Below are positions 33,654 through 43,700 of a stretch of 64,000 bases of DNA, piece after piece (position 1 is the stretch's first letter; each line of letters begins with the position of its first letter). Location of the stretch: NCBI GenBank assembly GCA_947462925.1, contig CANHQP010000018.1, forward strand, positions 1-64,000, written 5' to 3'. Source of the stretch: Flavobacteriia bacterium (GTDB taxonomy: Bacteria; Bacteroidota; Bacteroidia; Flavobacteriales_D; Crocinitomicaceae). The translations under genes and the position numbers were made by a program. The notes under the pieces are model-generated. The model was not told the origin of the DNA. It saw only the letters and a list, made by a program, of their open reading frames with translations, and searched no databases.

Positions 33654-34955
33654 TTAACGACACAATGAAATCTTGACACTTAATTTTTTGATTTTTTTCT
33701 TGTGAAAAAGCGCTTTGATTTTATTGTATTTTTTTGCTTTAATTGCGATATAACTATAAGAATCAAACACTTCGATAATCCCAATTTCTGTTGCTTCACA
33801 ATCCATTTCTTTCATGAAAAATCCTGCGATATCCATTTTACGAATCTTGTCTTTTCGTCCTACGCTCAAATACAATGTAGTCCAACCAGTTTCTTGAAAA
33901 TGTCCGATAATTTCTGGAACTTTTTCATTCTTGATTTCTAGTGAATTTGTGTATTCCGGTAATGGTTCATCTTCAGAGTGAACTAAATATACTTTTCCAT
34001 CTTTTTGCATTCTTGCAGTCCGTCCATTTCTGTGCGTAAAATCTTGCATGGTATGCGGAAATTGATAGTGGACAACATAACTTATATCTGGAATATCCAA
34101 TCCTCTAGCGGCCAAATCTGTACAAACCAATAAATTTTCACTTCCGTTTTTGAATTTGATTAAAGCGCGCTCTCTTTCCGGCTGTTCCATTCCACCATGA
34201 AATAGTACATTGCTTTTTCCATATTCGATTAAGTGTTTTGAAATTCGTTCTGTTGCTTCTCTATGTGAACAAAAAATCAAGGTCGGACTTGGCTTCAAAG
34301 TAGCCAAAAACGAAACCAATGCAAAAAGTTTGTCGTGTCCTTCAGCTTTGATTCCATGATAAGAAATATCAGGTTTTTCTGCTTCTAAGAAATCATGGGT
34401 TGTAAACGTAAAACCTTTAATGATTTCAGGCAGTTCATCGATTTTCGTCGCGCTGATTAATTGTATAGATTTTATATCATTTCCATAAGAGTATATTTCA
34501 TTGATTTCTCTTAAAAATCCCATTTCAAGGGTTTTGTCATATTCATCAATGATCAGATGCGAAAAGCCTTTCAAGCCTTTGGTTTCTCTTCGAAAATGAT
34601 CCAACATTCGTCCTGGTGTTGCAACAATCACTCTTGGATTTTGCTCCATTTGCTGCGCTTCATTTTTGTAGGAATGTCCACCATAACATAGAACAGTTTT
34701 GATTTCTGTTTTCAATGAACTCCAATTTTTAGCAACTTGATGCGCTAATTCACGAGTAGGGCAAAGTATTAAGATTTGCTCATTTTCAGGAGCTTTCTCT
34801 AAAATTTCGATTAATTTGATTAAATAGGCCAATGTTTTCCCACTTCCAGTATTGGCTAGCAATATAGAAAACGAACTTTTGTCTTGGAAATAAACGGATT
34901 GCATGTCAGTCGGACGTTCAAGTCCTGCATTGACAAAATATTGATTGTAATTCAC
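33654..34955 (-). CDS. DEAD-box RNA helicase, DbpA-like, with DEYD motif II
   Basis: A 433-residue SF2 helicase. Walker A ANTGSGKT (34-41), motif Ia PTRELAHQ, Ib ATPGRMLDHF, motif II DEYD (137-140) rather than DEAD, motif III SAT, IV LIFCSHREA, V CTDLAARGLDIP and VI HRNGRTARM. The last ~80 residues (TLYLSVGRKDKIRKMDIAGFF and EVFDSYSYIAIKAKK) match the DbpA RNA-binding domain, which recognises 23S rRNA in E. coli. The likely role is ribosome assembly. A conventional Q motif is recognisable (GLERPTDMQS). The unusual motif II is discussed as a finding. Confidence 0.9.
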   Translation of the reverse strand: MNYNQYFVNAGLERPTDMQSVYFQDKSSFSILLANTGSGKTLAYLIKLIEILEKAPENEQILILCPTRELAHQVAKNWSSLKTEIKTVLCYGGHSYKNEAQQMEQNPRVIVATPGRMLDHFRRETKGLKGFSHLIIDEYDKTLEMGFLREINEIYSYGNDIKSIQLISATKIDELPEIIKGFTFTTHDFLEAEKPDISYHGIKAEGHDKLFALVSFLATLKPSPTLIFCSHREATERISKHLIEYGKSNVLFHGGMEQPERERALIKFKNGSENLLVCTDLAARGLDIPDISYVVHYQFPHTMQDFTHRNGRTARMQKDGKVYLVHSEDEPLPEYTNSLEIKNEKVPEIIGHFQETGWTTLYLSVGRKDKIRKMDIAGFFMKEMDCEATEIGIIEVFDSYSYIAIKAKKYNKIKALFHKKKIKKLSVKISLCR

Positions 34956-35021
34956 ACCACAAAGTTAGGAATAAAGCTCAATGATTTTTATTCAGACAAT
35001 TTCAATTCAGAAGTAAAGACT

Positions 35022-37313
35022 TTATTTTCCCAATTCTTCCAAACGTTTTTGACGTTGCATTGGGTTTTCTTTGTCTTTCTGTTGTTGAAACAATTGAAAT
35101 CTTGTTGGTTGCACTGTAGCTGGCCACGAATTATTGTCTAAATCACAGTCAGCTGTTTCCAAAAATGGATCTATTCTTATTGATTTCACTTTTTGGTCTA
35201 AAATCAAAACTTTTGACACTTGTGTTTCGTCCATTCTCCAAATTTCAGCAGGAATTCTGATAACATCTGTTTTTCCATCTTCAAATGTTACTTGAATGAT
35301 CACAGGGGAAACCAAACCACCTTTGTTACTGAATTTCAATTCGTAAAATTCTTTTCCACTGTTCAATAATTTCAAATCCTCTGCAGATAATTTTTGTTTC
35401 AATTCATCATATTGCTTTTTATCCAATGCATCAGCTTCGTAAATTTTACGTTTTGCATAGAAATCATCAATGGTTGGATCCAATTCGTTGACCGTTTTTT
35501 CGATGCTGGCTTTATTTCTTGTATCCCCAATAAATTGATCTTTTTGAGCAATTTTTTCTTTGTTGATTTGCTTTTCAACTGTTGGGTCTTGGGTATTTAA
35601 TTCAAAATGATTTACATCATCTAGAGAAATATCAACAAACTCAGTAGAGTAGAACCAACCTCTCCAAAACCAGTCTAAATCCACTGCAGAGGCATCTTCC
35701 ATTGTTCTGAAAAAATCAGCTGGTGTTGGATGTTTGAATTTCCACCTTTCACAATATATTTTGAAAGCATAATCAAAAAGTTCACGACCCATAATCGTTT
35801 CGCGCAAAATGTTCAATGCCGTCGCAGGTTTTCCGTATGCGTTATTTCCAAATTGATAGATAGACTCAGAATTAGTCATAATTGGTGAAATGAACTTCGG
35901 ATTTCCACGCATGTAATCCGCAATCATATATGCTGGACCGCGACGAGATGGATATCCACGTTCCCATTCTTGTTCTGTCAAATATTGAACAAAAGTATTT
36001 AATCCTTCATCCATCCACGACCATTGTCTTTCATCAGAATTGATGATCATGGGAAAGAAATTGTGTCCAACTTCATGGATGATCACGCCCCACATTCCGT
36101 ATTTTGTTTCTTCAGAATAAGTCCCATCTTCTTCTGGACGACCGCCATTGAAGCAAATCATCGGATATTCCATTCCAATTTGTTTGGAATGCACAGATAT
36201 GGCAACAGGATATGGATAATCAACTGTGTATTTTGAATAAGTTTTCAATGTATGTGCAACCAATTTGGTGGAATATCTTTCCCACAAAGGATTTCCTTCT
36301 TTTGGATAATAGGACATCGCCAAAATAGATTTTCCGCCAATTTTCACTGACTGCGCATCCCACATGAATTTTCTAGAACTTGCAAAAGCAAAATCTCGCA
36401 CATTAATCGCTTTAAAGATCCAAGTTTTGGTTTTTGAAGTGCCTTCTTTTTCGTTTTCTTCAGCTTCCGCTTGCGTCACAATCAAAACAGGTTTATCTGA
36501 CGTCGAAGCAGTTTTCATTCTCGATTTTTGTTCAGCAGTCAATACTGAGGAAGCATTTTGTAATTCTCCAGTTGCACCGACAATGTGATCAGCAGGAACG
36601 GTGATACTTACATTGTAGTCACCAAAAGGAAGCGTAAATTCTCCTTTGCCTAAAAATTGTTTGTTTTGCCAACCTTCAACATCATTGTAAACACACATTC
36701 TTGGGAAGAATTGTGCTATGGTGTAAAGGTAATTTTTGTCTTTTTGAAAATATTCTAATCCAGATCTTCCACCTACTTTATCTCTATCGTTGACATTGTA
36801 CCACCATTTAATTTTGAATGAAATACTTTGATTTGGTCCCAATGCTTGCGGAGGATCTATACGCATCATCGTTTTATTGATGAAATATTTCAGATTTTGA
36901 CCGTTTGTCGATTGAACATATTCAATTTTGAAACCACCGTCGTAGTAGAAAAGTTTTCTTTTAACATCATTGATGCTTTTGAAATCTTCCATTTTTTCAA
37001 CTTCAATCAATTTTGAGTCAGAATTTTGCGCGTAAATATTTTGGTCCAATTGTAACCATAAATATTCTAACTTATCAGGTGAATTGTTGGTATATGTGAT
37101 AATTTCCTCACCACGAATGATTTGTTTTTCATCGTCTAAAACTAAATCAATTTTATAATCCGCTTTTTGCTGATAATAATGATTTCCTGGCGCACCTGCT
37201 GCCGTTCTAAATTCGTTTGGAGTTGGCAATTCAATATCCAATTGCGCAAATTTAGTTTGACCAAAACCGATGGAACTAAGAACTAAAAGACTTGAAGAGA
37301 GAAATATTTTCAT
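35022..37313 (-). CDS. M1-family metallopeptidase (secreted)
   Basis: A 763-residue gluzincin with signal peptide MKIFLSSSLLVLSSIGFGQ. N-terminal aminopeptidase-type beta domain (YKIDLVLDDEKQIIRGEEIITYTN), then the zinc site HEVGHNFFPMIIN (around residue 413) with the downstream Glu in WMDEGLNTFVQYL, and a C-terminal region including WFWRGWFYSTEFVDISLDD. The usual GAMEN-like substrate loop is replaced by EYPMICFNGG. Such proteins trim peptides in the periplasm or outside. It is transcribed after the small DUF6702 gene with a 4-bp gap, so the two are probably one operon. Confidence 0.93.
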   Translation of the reverse strand: MKIFLSSSLLVLSSIGFGQTKFAQLDIELPTPNEFRTAAGAPGNHYYQQKADYKIDLVLDDEKQIIRGEEIITYTNNSPDKLEYLWLQLDQNIYAQNSDSKLIEVEKMEDFKSINDVKRKLFYYDGGFKIEYVQSTNGQNLKYFINKTMMRIDPPQALGPNQSISFKIKWWYNVNDRDKVGGRSGLEYFQKDKNYLYTIAQFFPRMCVYNDVEGWQNKQFLGKGEFTLPFGDYNVSITVPADHIVGATGELQNASSVLTAEQKSRMKTASTSDKPVLIVTQAEAEENEKEGTSKTKTWIFKAINVRDFAFASSRKFMWDAQSVKIGGKSILAMSYYPKEGNPLWERYSTKLVAHTLKTYSKYTVDYPYPVAISVHSKQIGMEYPMICFNGGRPEEDGTYSEETKYGMWGVIIHEVGHNFFPMIINSDERQWSWMDEGLNTFVQYLTEQEWERGYPSRRGPAYMIADYMRGNPKFISPIMTNSESIYQFGNNAYGKPATALNILRETIMGRELFDYAFKIYCERWKFKHPTPADFFRTMEDASAVDLDWFWRGWFYSTEFVDISLDDVNHFELNTQDPTVEKQINKEKIAQKDQFIGDTRNKASIEKTVNELDPTIDDFYAKRKIYEADALDKKQYDELKQKLSAEDLKLLNSGKEFYELKFSNKGGLVSPVIIQVTFEDGKTDVIRIPAEIWRMDETQVSKVLILDQKVKSIRIDPFLETADCDLDNNSWPATVQPTRFQLFQQQKDKENPMQRQKRLEELGK

Positions 37314-37317
37314 GGAG

Positions 37318-37821
37318 TTAATTTTTCAATTGAATAACAGATGATTTCTGATTTTGCAGAAAAACCGCTGTTTGTTTATTGTTATTTTGAATAAAAGTTA
37401 ATTTATTTTGTTGTGCTTCAAAAATGTCCATCATTGAACTAAATGTGATGTTTATTTTTTCATCTAAAATTACATTTTCTGCTAAGAGGTAAATTTGAAT
37501 CATTCCGTTTGGTGAAATGTCGAAACCTAGTAAATGGAAATCGGCTTTTTGATTGTCAAATTCTACTTGAAATGAGTTCAAAATAAATTTTTCAACTGCG
37601 ATTTGAGCCAAGGTATCTTCAGTTAAGTATTCTAAGCTTTTGTCGATTGATTTAGATTTTATTAATACATCTTCCAAATCATGCGCTGAAAGTACAATTG
37701 TTGTCTCCAAAGTATGGTTGATTTCATTGTATTGCATTTCTGCAAAACCAAAATAATAGTTATGAGACCAAGCACCAAAGCTCAATAAAAAACTGGAGAG
37801 AAATAAGAAAATAAATTTCAT
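37318..37821 (-). CDS. DUF6702 family secreted protein
   Basis: A 167-residue protein with a signal peptide (MKFIFLFLSSFLLSFGAWSHN) and the DUF6702 pattern: YYFGFAEMQYNEINHTLETTIVLSAHDLEDVL. In Bacteroidota these small exported proteins commonly precede an M1-type metallopeptidase, exactly as here (4-bp gap), and a functional link is likely but undefined. No catalytic residues are evident. It presumably acts in the periplasm. Confidence 0.85.
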   Translation of the reverse strand: MKFIFLFLSSFLLSFGAWSHNYYFGFAEMQYNEINHTLETTIVLSAHDLEDVLIKSKSIDKSLEYLTEDTLAQIAVEKFILNSFQVEFDNQKADFHLLGFDISPNGMIQIYLLAENVILDEKINITFSSMMDIFEAQQNKLTFIQNNNKQTAVFLQNQKSSVIQLKN

Positions 37822-37878
37822 GACTTTCCAAAAATAAGAAAGAAATTAAACAAAATTGAAGTTTAGGTTAAAATGTAA

Positions 37879-37910
37879 TTGCATTTCTTTTAGAATCCTT
37901 GCTACCTTTA
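37879..37910 (+). promoter_or_regulatory. Probable promoter of the DUF1345 gene
   Basis: TTG 37879-37881, 21-bp spacer, TACCTTTA 37903-37910 (last base differs from TAnnTTTG). The ATG follows 19 nt later. Confidence 0.5.
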
Positions 37911-37929
37911 CTCTAAAATTATAGTATAA

Positions 37930-38583
37930 ATGACTAAAACAGCGGTAAGAAAATATTTAGCAAGTTTATTTTTTGCTGTGATTATATTTTCGATTTCCAA
38001 TTGGCAACAATTTGAATCGGCTTTAAGTTTCGTTTTAGCTTGGAATGTATTCGGAATATCATACATGATTTTCAATTTGATACTTTTTTCAAAATCAGAT
38101 GTAAATCAAATTCAAAAACAATGTTCAAAAGAAGATGTTAGCAGTTGGGTTTTGTTTGCGTTTGTGATTACCGCATGTTTGATAGGTTTACTTAGTGTTC
38201 TAAGTTTTATGAATAACACCAGCACTTGGCAATTAGGTTCCATCATTGGGTCTATTTTGTGTATTTCCGCTGTAGGTTTTTCTTGGTTAATGGTACATTT
38301 TGCATTTGCAGTTCGTTACGCACATTTATATTACGGTGACAACAATAAGCAGTTTTCGAAGCATGCTAAAGGATTGGTTTTTCCTGAGGACGATGTTCCA
38401 GATTATTTTGATTTTGCCTACTTTTCAATCGTGATAGGAATGACTTTTCAAGTATCAGATGTTGTCATTACATCAAAAGGGGTAAGAAGATTGGTTTTAA
38501 TGCATTCCATTATCGCTTTTATTTTCAATACAGTAATAATCGCCATGACTGTCAGTCAAGTGATAGGAATGAACAATAAATAA
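37930..38583 (+). CDS. DUF1345 family integral membrane protein
   Basis: A 217-residue protein with about five transmembrane segments. DUF1345 features seen: SFVLAWNVFGISYMIF, HFAFAVRYAHLYY and the conserved loop PDYFDFAYFSIVIGMTFQVSDVVITSKGVRRLVLMH. Family function is unknown. It is monocistronic, ends 5 bp from the convergent flavoprotein gene and is divergent from DUF6702. Confidence 0.92.
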   Translation: MTKTAVRKYLASLFFAVIIFSISNWQQFESALSFVLAWNVFGISYMIFNLILFSKSDVNQIQKQCSKEDVSSWVLFAFVITACLIGLLSVLSFMNNTSTWQLGSIIGSILCISAVGFSWLMVHFAFAVRYAHLYYGDNNKQFSKHAKGLVFPEDDVPDYFDFAYFSIVIGMTFQVSDVVITSKGVRRLVLMHSIIAFIFNTVIIAMTVSQVIGMNNK

Positions 38584-38588
38584 TTGAA

Positions 38589-40082
38589 TTACAATCTTTC
38601 CAAAGGTGTTTTTACTCCATCAACGAGTGAGTAGCAAGCCAATTTATCCTTGAAAACCGCTGTTTTGAAGATTGATTTTTTAAGCAACATGCGCACACAC
38701 TCTTGAATTCCCTCAACAATAGATGGATGTGGATGAATTAACTCTGATAAAACTTCTATACCAGTATTCATTTTAATTAATAAACCTACAGCTTGTATTG
38801 TAGATGAGGCATGTTCTCCCACTGCACGCATTCCTAGGATTTTCATTTCAGCATCGTTAGTGACAATTATTTTGAAAAAACCTTGGGTTTTACGCATGGC
38901 AATCGCTCTGGCAATGACCGAATAATCAATTTTTACAACTTTGACAGGAATGTTTTTTTCGATGCATTGCTGTTCATTAAGACCAACTGCCGCCACCTCT
39001 GGATTCAAAAACATAATGGTGCAAACATTGTCGTAACTTATTCTTTCTTTGGTATTTTCAAAAATCTTTTCCACCGCATGTCTTGCTTCGATTTCGCCCA
39101 TATTCACTAGCGCAATTCTGCCCGAAACATCTCCAACCGCATAAATGTTTGGAATATTTGTTTGAGTGTCATTATCTCCGATATGCATTCCTCTTTGAGA
39201 CATTTTCACACCAGCATTATCCAACCCAAGCTTTTCAATATTTGGAATTCTTCCAACAGATAATAGCGCTTTTTCAACTTGGATGATTTCGTTTTCTTTG
39301 TCAGGATATGAAAGTTCATATTCAACCAGTCCGTTTTTGATTTCCATTCTAACTAGAGAAGCATTATGATGCACAATTACACCGTTTTTCTCCATGTTTT
39401 TGCTTACTAAATCTGAAATATCTCTATCTTCAAATGGTAGGATTCTGTCTTGACGATCAATGATATAAACTTTTGTTTTTCCGAAATTAGAGAATATGGT
39501 GGCATATTCACAGCCAATAACACCTGCACCAACAATGACTAAACTTTCAGGATAATTATCAATATTTTCGATGCCGTCGCTTGTCAATATTATCTTTTCA
39601 TCAATTTCAATATTCGGAATTGATCTAGGTCTACTTCCTGTTGCTAAAATGATATTTTCTGCCCAAATAATTTTTTTTTCTCCATCGTTTTCAATTTCAA
39701 TTTCATGATTTGAAAGCAATTTTGCACAACCTCTTTTATAATCAAATTTTGTGTTTGTTGTTTCATTCTGAAGCAAAGAAATATGACAAGAATATTGAAA
39801 TTTTCGTTCAAAAACAGCTTCTTCCAAAGTGTTTTGAACGTCTTTCCATGGAATTTCATATTTACTTCTTTCTGTTGAATTGCCAATGGTTTCATTGATG
39901 TCACTCACTTTTCTTGATAATTCCCACATAGTTTTAGATGAAAGTGCACCATTATAAACGCCAGCGCCACCAACCCTGAATTTTTCAATTAAGCATACAC
40001 TTTTATTGAAGTCAATTCCTCTCATTGCTGCTGAATAACCTGCTGGTCCACCACCAATAACAACTAAATCAAATTTTTCCAT
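38589..40082 (-). CDS. Flavoprotein disulfide-reductase homologue lacking redox cysteines (SthA-like)
   Basis: From ATG at 40082 the protein is 497 residues; a 15-residue upstream extension is unlikely. FAD-binding VVIGGGPAGYSAA at 8-20, NAD-binding VIVGAGVIGCEYATIFSNFG in the middle, GDVSGRIALVNMGEIEAR, and a C-terminal pyridine-nucleotide-disulfide dimerisation domain ending with HPHPSIVEGIQECVRMLL. Where lipoamide dehydrogenase has CxxxxC, this protein has GGAGVYNGALSSKT (38-51) with no cysteine, as in SthA-like transhydrogenases that lost the disulfide. It therefore cannot do dithiol chemistry and probably moves electrons between NAD(P)H and a quinone or another acceptor. Divergent from the YkgJ-like gene. 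Confidence 0.85.
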   Translation of the reverse strand: MEKFDLVVIGGGPAGYSAAMRGIDFNKSVCLIEKFRVGGAGVYNGALSSKTMWELSRKVSDINETIGNSTERSKYEIPWKDVQNTLEEAVFERKFQYSCHISLLQNETTNTKFDYKRGCAKLLSNHEIEIENDGEKKIIWAENIILATGSRPRSIPNIEIDEKIILTSDGIENIDNYPESLVIVGAGVIGCEYATIFSNFGKTKVYIIDRQDRILPFEDRDISDLVSKNMEKNGVIVHHNASLVRMEIKNGLVEYELSYPDKENEIIQVEKALLSVGRIPNIEKLGLDNAGVKMSQRGMHIGDNDTQTNIPNIYAVGDVSGRIALVNMGEIEARHAVEKIFENTKERISYDNVCTIMFLNPEVAAVGLNEQQCIEKNIPVKVVKIDYSVIARAIAMRKTQGFFKIIVTNDAEMKILGMRAVGEHASSTIQAVGLLIKMNTGIEVLSELIHPHPSIVEGIQECVRMLLKKSIFKTAVFKDKLACYSLVDGVKTPLERL

Positions 40083-40162
40083 CAAGACTATTAATTTCTG
40101 CTTAAAAGTAATAGCTTTCCTTATCATTTTACATCTTTAGCTTAATTTTCTAAATTTGTAGA

Positions 40163-40645
40163 ATGATTTACAAGGATATTTTGTCGCAATCTAATGATGA
40201 GTTTCAAGAGAACAAGAAACTGATTCAAAAGTTTAAAAAATCTAATCACCGTGAATTGGACCAATCTTTCCATAAAGAACATGAAAAAGTCTTTAAATCT
40301 ATAGATTGTCTTGCGTGTGCAAATTGCTGCAAAACTACAAGTCCCATTTTTCGAGATATAGACATTAAGCGTATTGCTAATAAATTGAGAATTCCAATTG
40401 GGAAATTTATAGATTTATACTTAAAAATTGATGAAGACAATGATTATGTCCTAAAGCAATCGCCTTGTACCTTTTTAAGTGCCGACAATACTTGCGATAT
40501 TTATGAAGATAGACCGCTAGCTTGCAGAGAATATCCACACACCAATCGTAAAAATATGTACCAAATTTTAGACCTAACGTTAAAAAATTCTCACATTTGT
40601 CCAGCGGTATCTAAAATATTCACAAATTTAAAGCCTAAAAAGTAA
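40163..40645 (+). CDS. YkgJ-type cysteine cluster protein
   Basis: A 160-residue cytoplasmic protein. SIDCLACANCCKTTSPIF supplies the CxxCxxCC motif and later cysteines in SPCTFLSADNTCDIYEDRPLACREYPHT complete the YkgJ/UPF0153-type zinc- or iron-binding signature. The chemical role is unknown for most members. A TAAATTTG box at 40151-40158 ends 4 nt before the ATG, suggesting a leaderless transcript, although no -33 TTG is seen. Confidence 0.88.
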   Translation: MIYKDILSQSNDEFQENKKLIQKFKKSNHRELDQSFHKEHEKVFKSIDCLACANCCKTTSPIFRDIDIKRIANKLRIPIGKFIDLYLKIDEDNDYVLKQSPCTFLSADNTCDIYEDRPLACREYPHTNRKNMYQILDLTLKNSHICPAVSKIFTNLKPKK

Positions 40646-40720
40646 CCTATTTCCAACTTTTTTGATTTCTTTTACGTCTTAATTTTATCAGCGTGCTATG
40701 AATTCTGATTGGATTTTCTA

Positions 40721-40748
40721 TTGAAATTAACTAATTAGTTTAATTTTG
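40721..40748 (+). promoter_or_regulatory. Promoter of the SprB-like surface protein gene
   Basis: TTG 40721-40723, 17-bp spacer, TAATTTTG 40741-40748; leader of about 30 nt to the ATG at 40782. Confidence 0.7.
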
Positions 40749-40781
40749 ATGGCGTTTTCTGAATAAAACAAATTAAAGACT

Positions 40782-43700
40782 ATGAAAAACATCTTTCTCC
40801 TAGGTGTATTGTGCTTATTTTTAAATGATTCATTCGCTCAAAGAGCAAAGGATGGAGTTTATACTGCCACTACTGCAAATATTGTTGTTAATTCCTATAC
40901 TGCTCTTACTGCAAATGCCAGCGCAAATCAAACATCAATTTCTGTTTCTGATGCTGTACTGACTAATGCAATATTAACAACAGCATTATCTCCTGGAGAT
41001 TTGCTATTGATCATTCAAATGCAAGGTGCTTCTTTAGATATTGATGTCACTGCAACAGTAGATTGGGGAGGAAGTTACACTTCAGCTTTTGGTCATGCAG
41101 GTGATTGGTATAATTTTCTTGACCAGTGGGGACAAGTAACCAATTACAATCAAGCTGGAAAAAACGAATATGTCCAGGTTGCTTCTGTATCGGGAACAAC
41201 AATCAATTTGACTTGCGGATTAAAAAATAGCTATGCTATTAGTGGTAAGGTGCAAGTTATTCGTGTACCTAGATTTAGCCAATTAACAATTAATTCAGCA
41301 GCGAGTTTGGTGCCATCAACATGGAATGGAACCACTGGTGGAGTAATTGCCATCGAAGTAGATGGAAATCTTACTATTAATCCTACTGGTAAAATTGATG
41401 CCAGTGGAAGAGGATTCAGAGGTGGTCAGCAAGTTGATAATGTTTCAACAACTGCTGGCGCAGGCAGTGTAAATGATACTCCATATCCTGGTACTTCAAA
41501 CAGCGATATTGCCTCCGAAAAAGGTGAAGGTATCGGAGGTTATACTTCTGAGTATATTGCTTTGTATTCGCGTTTTGGTGTTTCAGCTCCTGCAAATGGA
41601 GGTGGAGGAGCATATCATCATAATTCTGGCGGCGGAGGTGGATCAAATGTTGGTTCAGGAGCTTATACAGGCAAAGGTGTACCCGATCCTCTTTATAATT
41701 CCATTTGGAATTTAGAAGCTAATCCGATAGGAGGTGTCAACAGCTCAGGTGGAGGAAGAGGTGGATATAGTTATTCTAACACAAATCAAAATGAAGCAGT
41801 TTTAGGACCAAATCAATTAGCTTGGTCTGGTGATTATAGAAGAAATAATGGTGGATTAGGAGGGAAACCTCTTGCCTTTGATGCAACACGTGTATTCCTT
41901 GGCGGAGGTGGAGGAGCAGGAGATCAAGATAATAATTACGGAGGAGCCGGAGGAACAGGGGGAGGAATTGTAATGCTTCAAGTCTTTGGTACTATATCAG
42001 GTCAAAATGCTGCAACTTGCACAATAGAAGCAAATGGAGCAAATGGTGTTGCCGCAAATTCACAAAATCTAACAGCAACATTTGCTCAAAAGTTTGGTAA
42101 TGATGGTGGCGGTGGCGGTGGCGGCGGCGGCGCAATTATAATCTCTAATAATGGAAATGTTCCTGCAGGAATTGGCCTTTTAGCCAGAGGAGGTAATGGA
42201 GGAAACCAAAATCTCTCCGTAGGTCCTTTACAAACAGTGAATGAAGCAGATGGTCCTGGCGGTGGCGGTGGCGGTGGTCAAATTTCTATAACTGCAGGTT
42301 CACCGACCACAACTGTTTCCGGCGGTGTCAATGGAATTACCAATTCAACTCAAGTAAATGCTTTTCCTCCAAATGGCGCTACTTCTGGTGGTTCCGGGCT
42401 TTCAAATACTGGCGTTAATTTTTATGATTTGAATGTTCAAAATGCATCAATTTGTGGGAATGGAACTGCAAATTTGTCGGTAACGGTTATCGGAACTTTA
42501 CCAGCTGGAACATCAGTTGGTTGGTACACCAATCAATTTAGTGGATCGCCTGTGCATACTGGATTGACTTTCATAACTCCAAGTTTGACCACAACAACAA
42601 CCTATTGGGTTGGGATTTGTCCAGGAAGTTTTAGAAAACCGGTTCAAGTAACCGTTGGATCAAATCCAACAATTTCAGGAACAGCTACTATTACAAATGT
42701 TTCATGCGCAGGAAACGATGGAGCAATAAGTGGGTTGACTGTTTCTGGTGGGACGCCAAACTATACCTATTCATGGAACGGAAATCCATCAGCTTCTGCA
42801 AATTTGACTAATGCTAACGCCGGTTCATATACTTTAACAGTGACTGAGTCAAATGGTTGTTCTGCAACGAGTGGACCTTATACAATTGCAAGCGCAGGAG
42901 GTCCGGTTATTAACGCAAGCTTAGTAAATATAGTAAATCCAACTTGTGCTGGAGCGAATGGTTCAATAACAGGAATAACACAAACAGGAGGTGTTGCAAC
43001 ATCTTGGAGCAATAACGGTGGTACAAATCTTAATGCAAATAATTTGAATGCTGGAAGTTACACACTTACAGTAACTGATGCAAGTAACTGTTCTGCAACG
43101 GCTGGACCTTTCGTTTTAACAGCACCTACTGGACCAACGATTGATGCTACAAACATTGTTATAAGCAATGAGAATTGTGGAAATGGAAATGGTTCAATCT
43201 CTGGAATCAATGCGAATGGAGTTAGTTTAACATACAGCTGGTCGAATTCAACACAAACAACTTTAGATATTTCAAATCTTTTAGCAGGATCTTATACATT
43301 AACTGTACTAGACAACCAAGGTTGTTCTGCAACCAGTGGTCCTTATGTTATTGGTTCTAACCCAGCTCAAACAATAAATGTTTCAGGAGTTATATTAACA
43401 CCAGAGACTTGTAGTCAAGATAATGGAGCAATTTCTGGAATTCAAATTTCAGGTGGTGCGGCTCCTTTAAGTTATTCTTGGACTAATACTGCACAAACAA
43501 CTTTGGACATTTCAAACCTCAGTAATGGCACTTACACTTTGACAGTTTTAGATGGAAATGGATGTTCATCAATCTCAAATCCATTTTCTATCGTAGATAC
43601 ACCTATGCCAACAATAAATGATTTAAACATTTTGATTGTAAACGAGTCTTGTACTGGTAATGATGGTTCAATTGCGGGAATTACAACATCAGGCGTTGGA

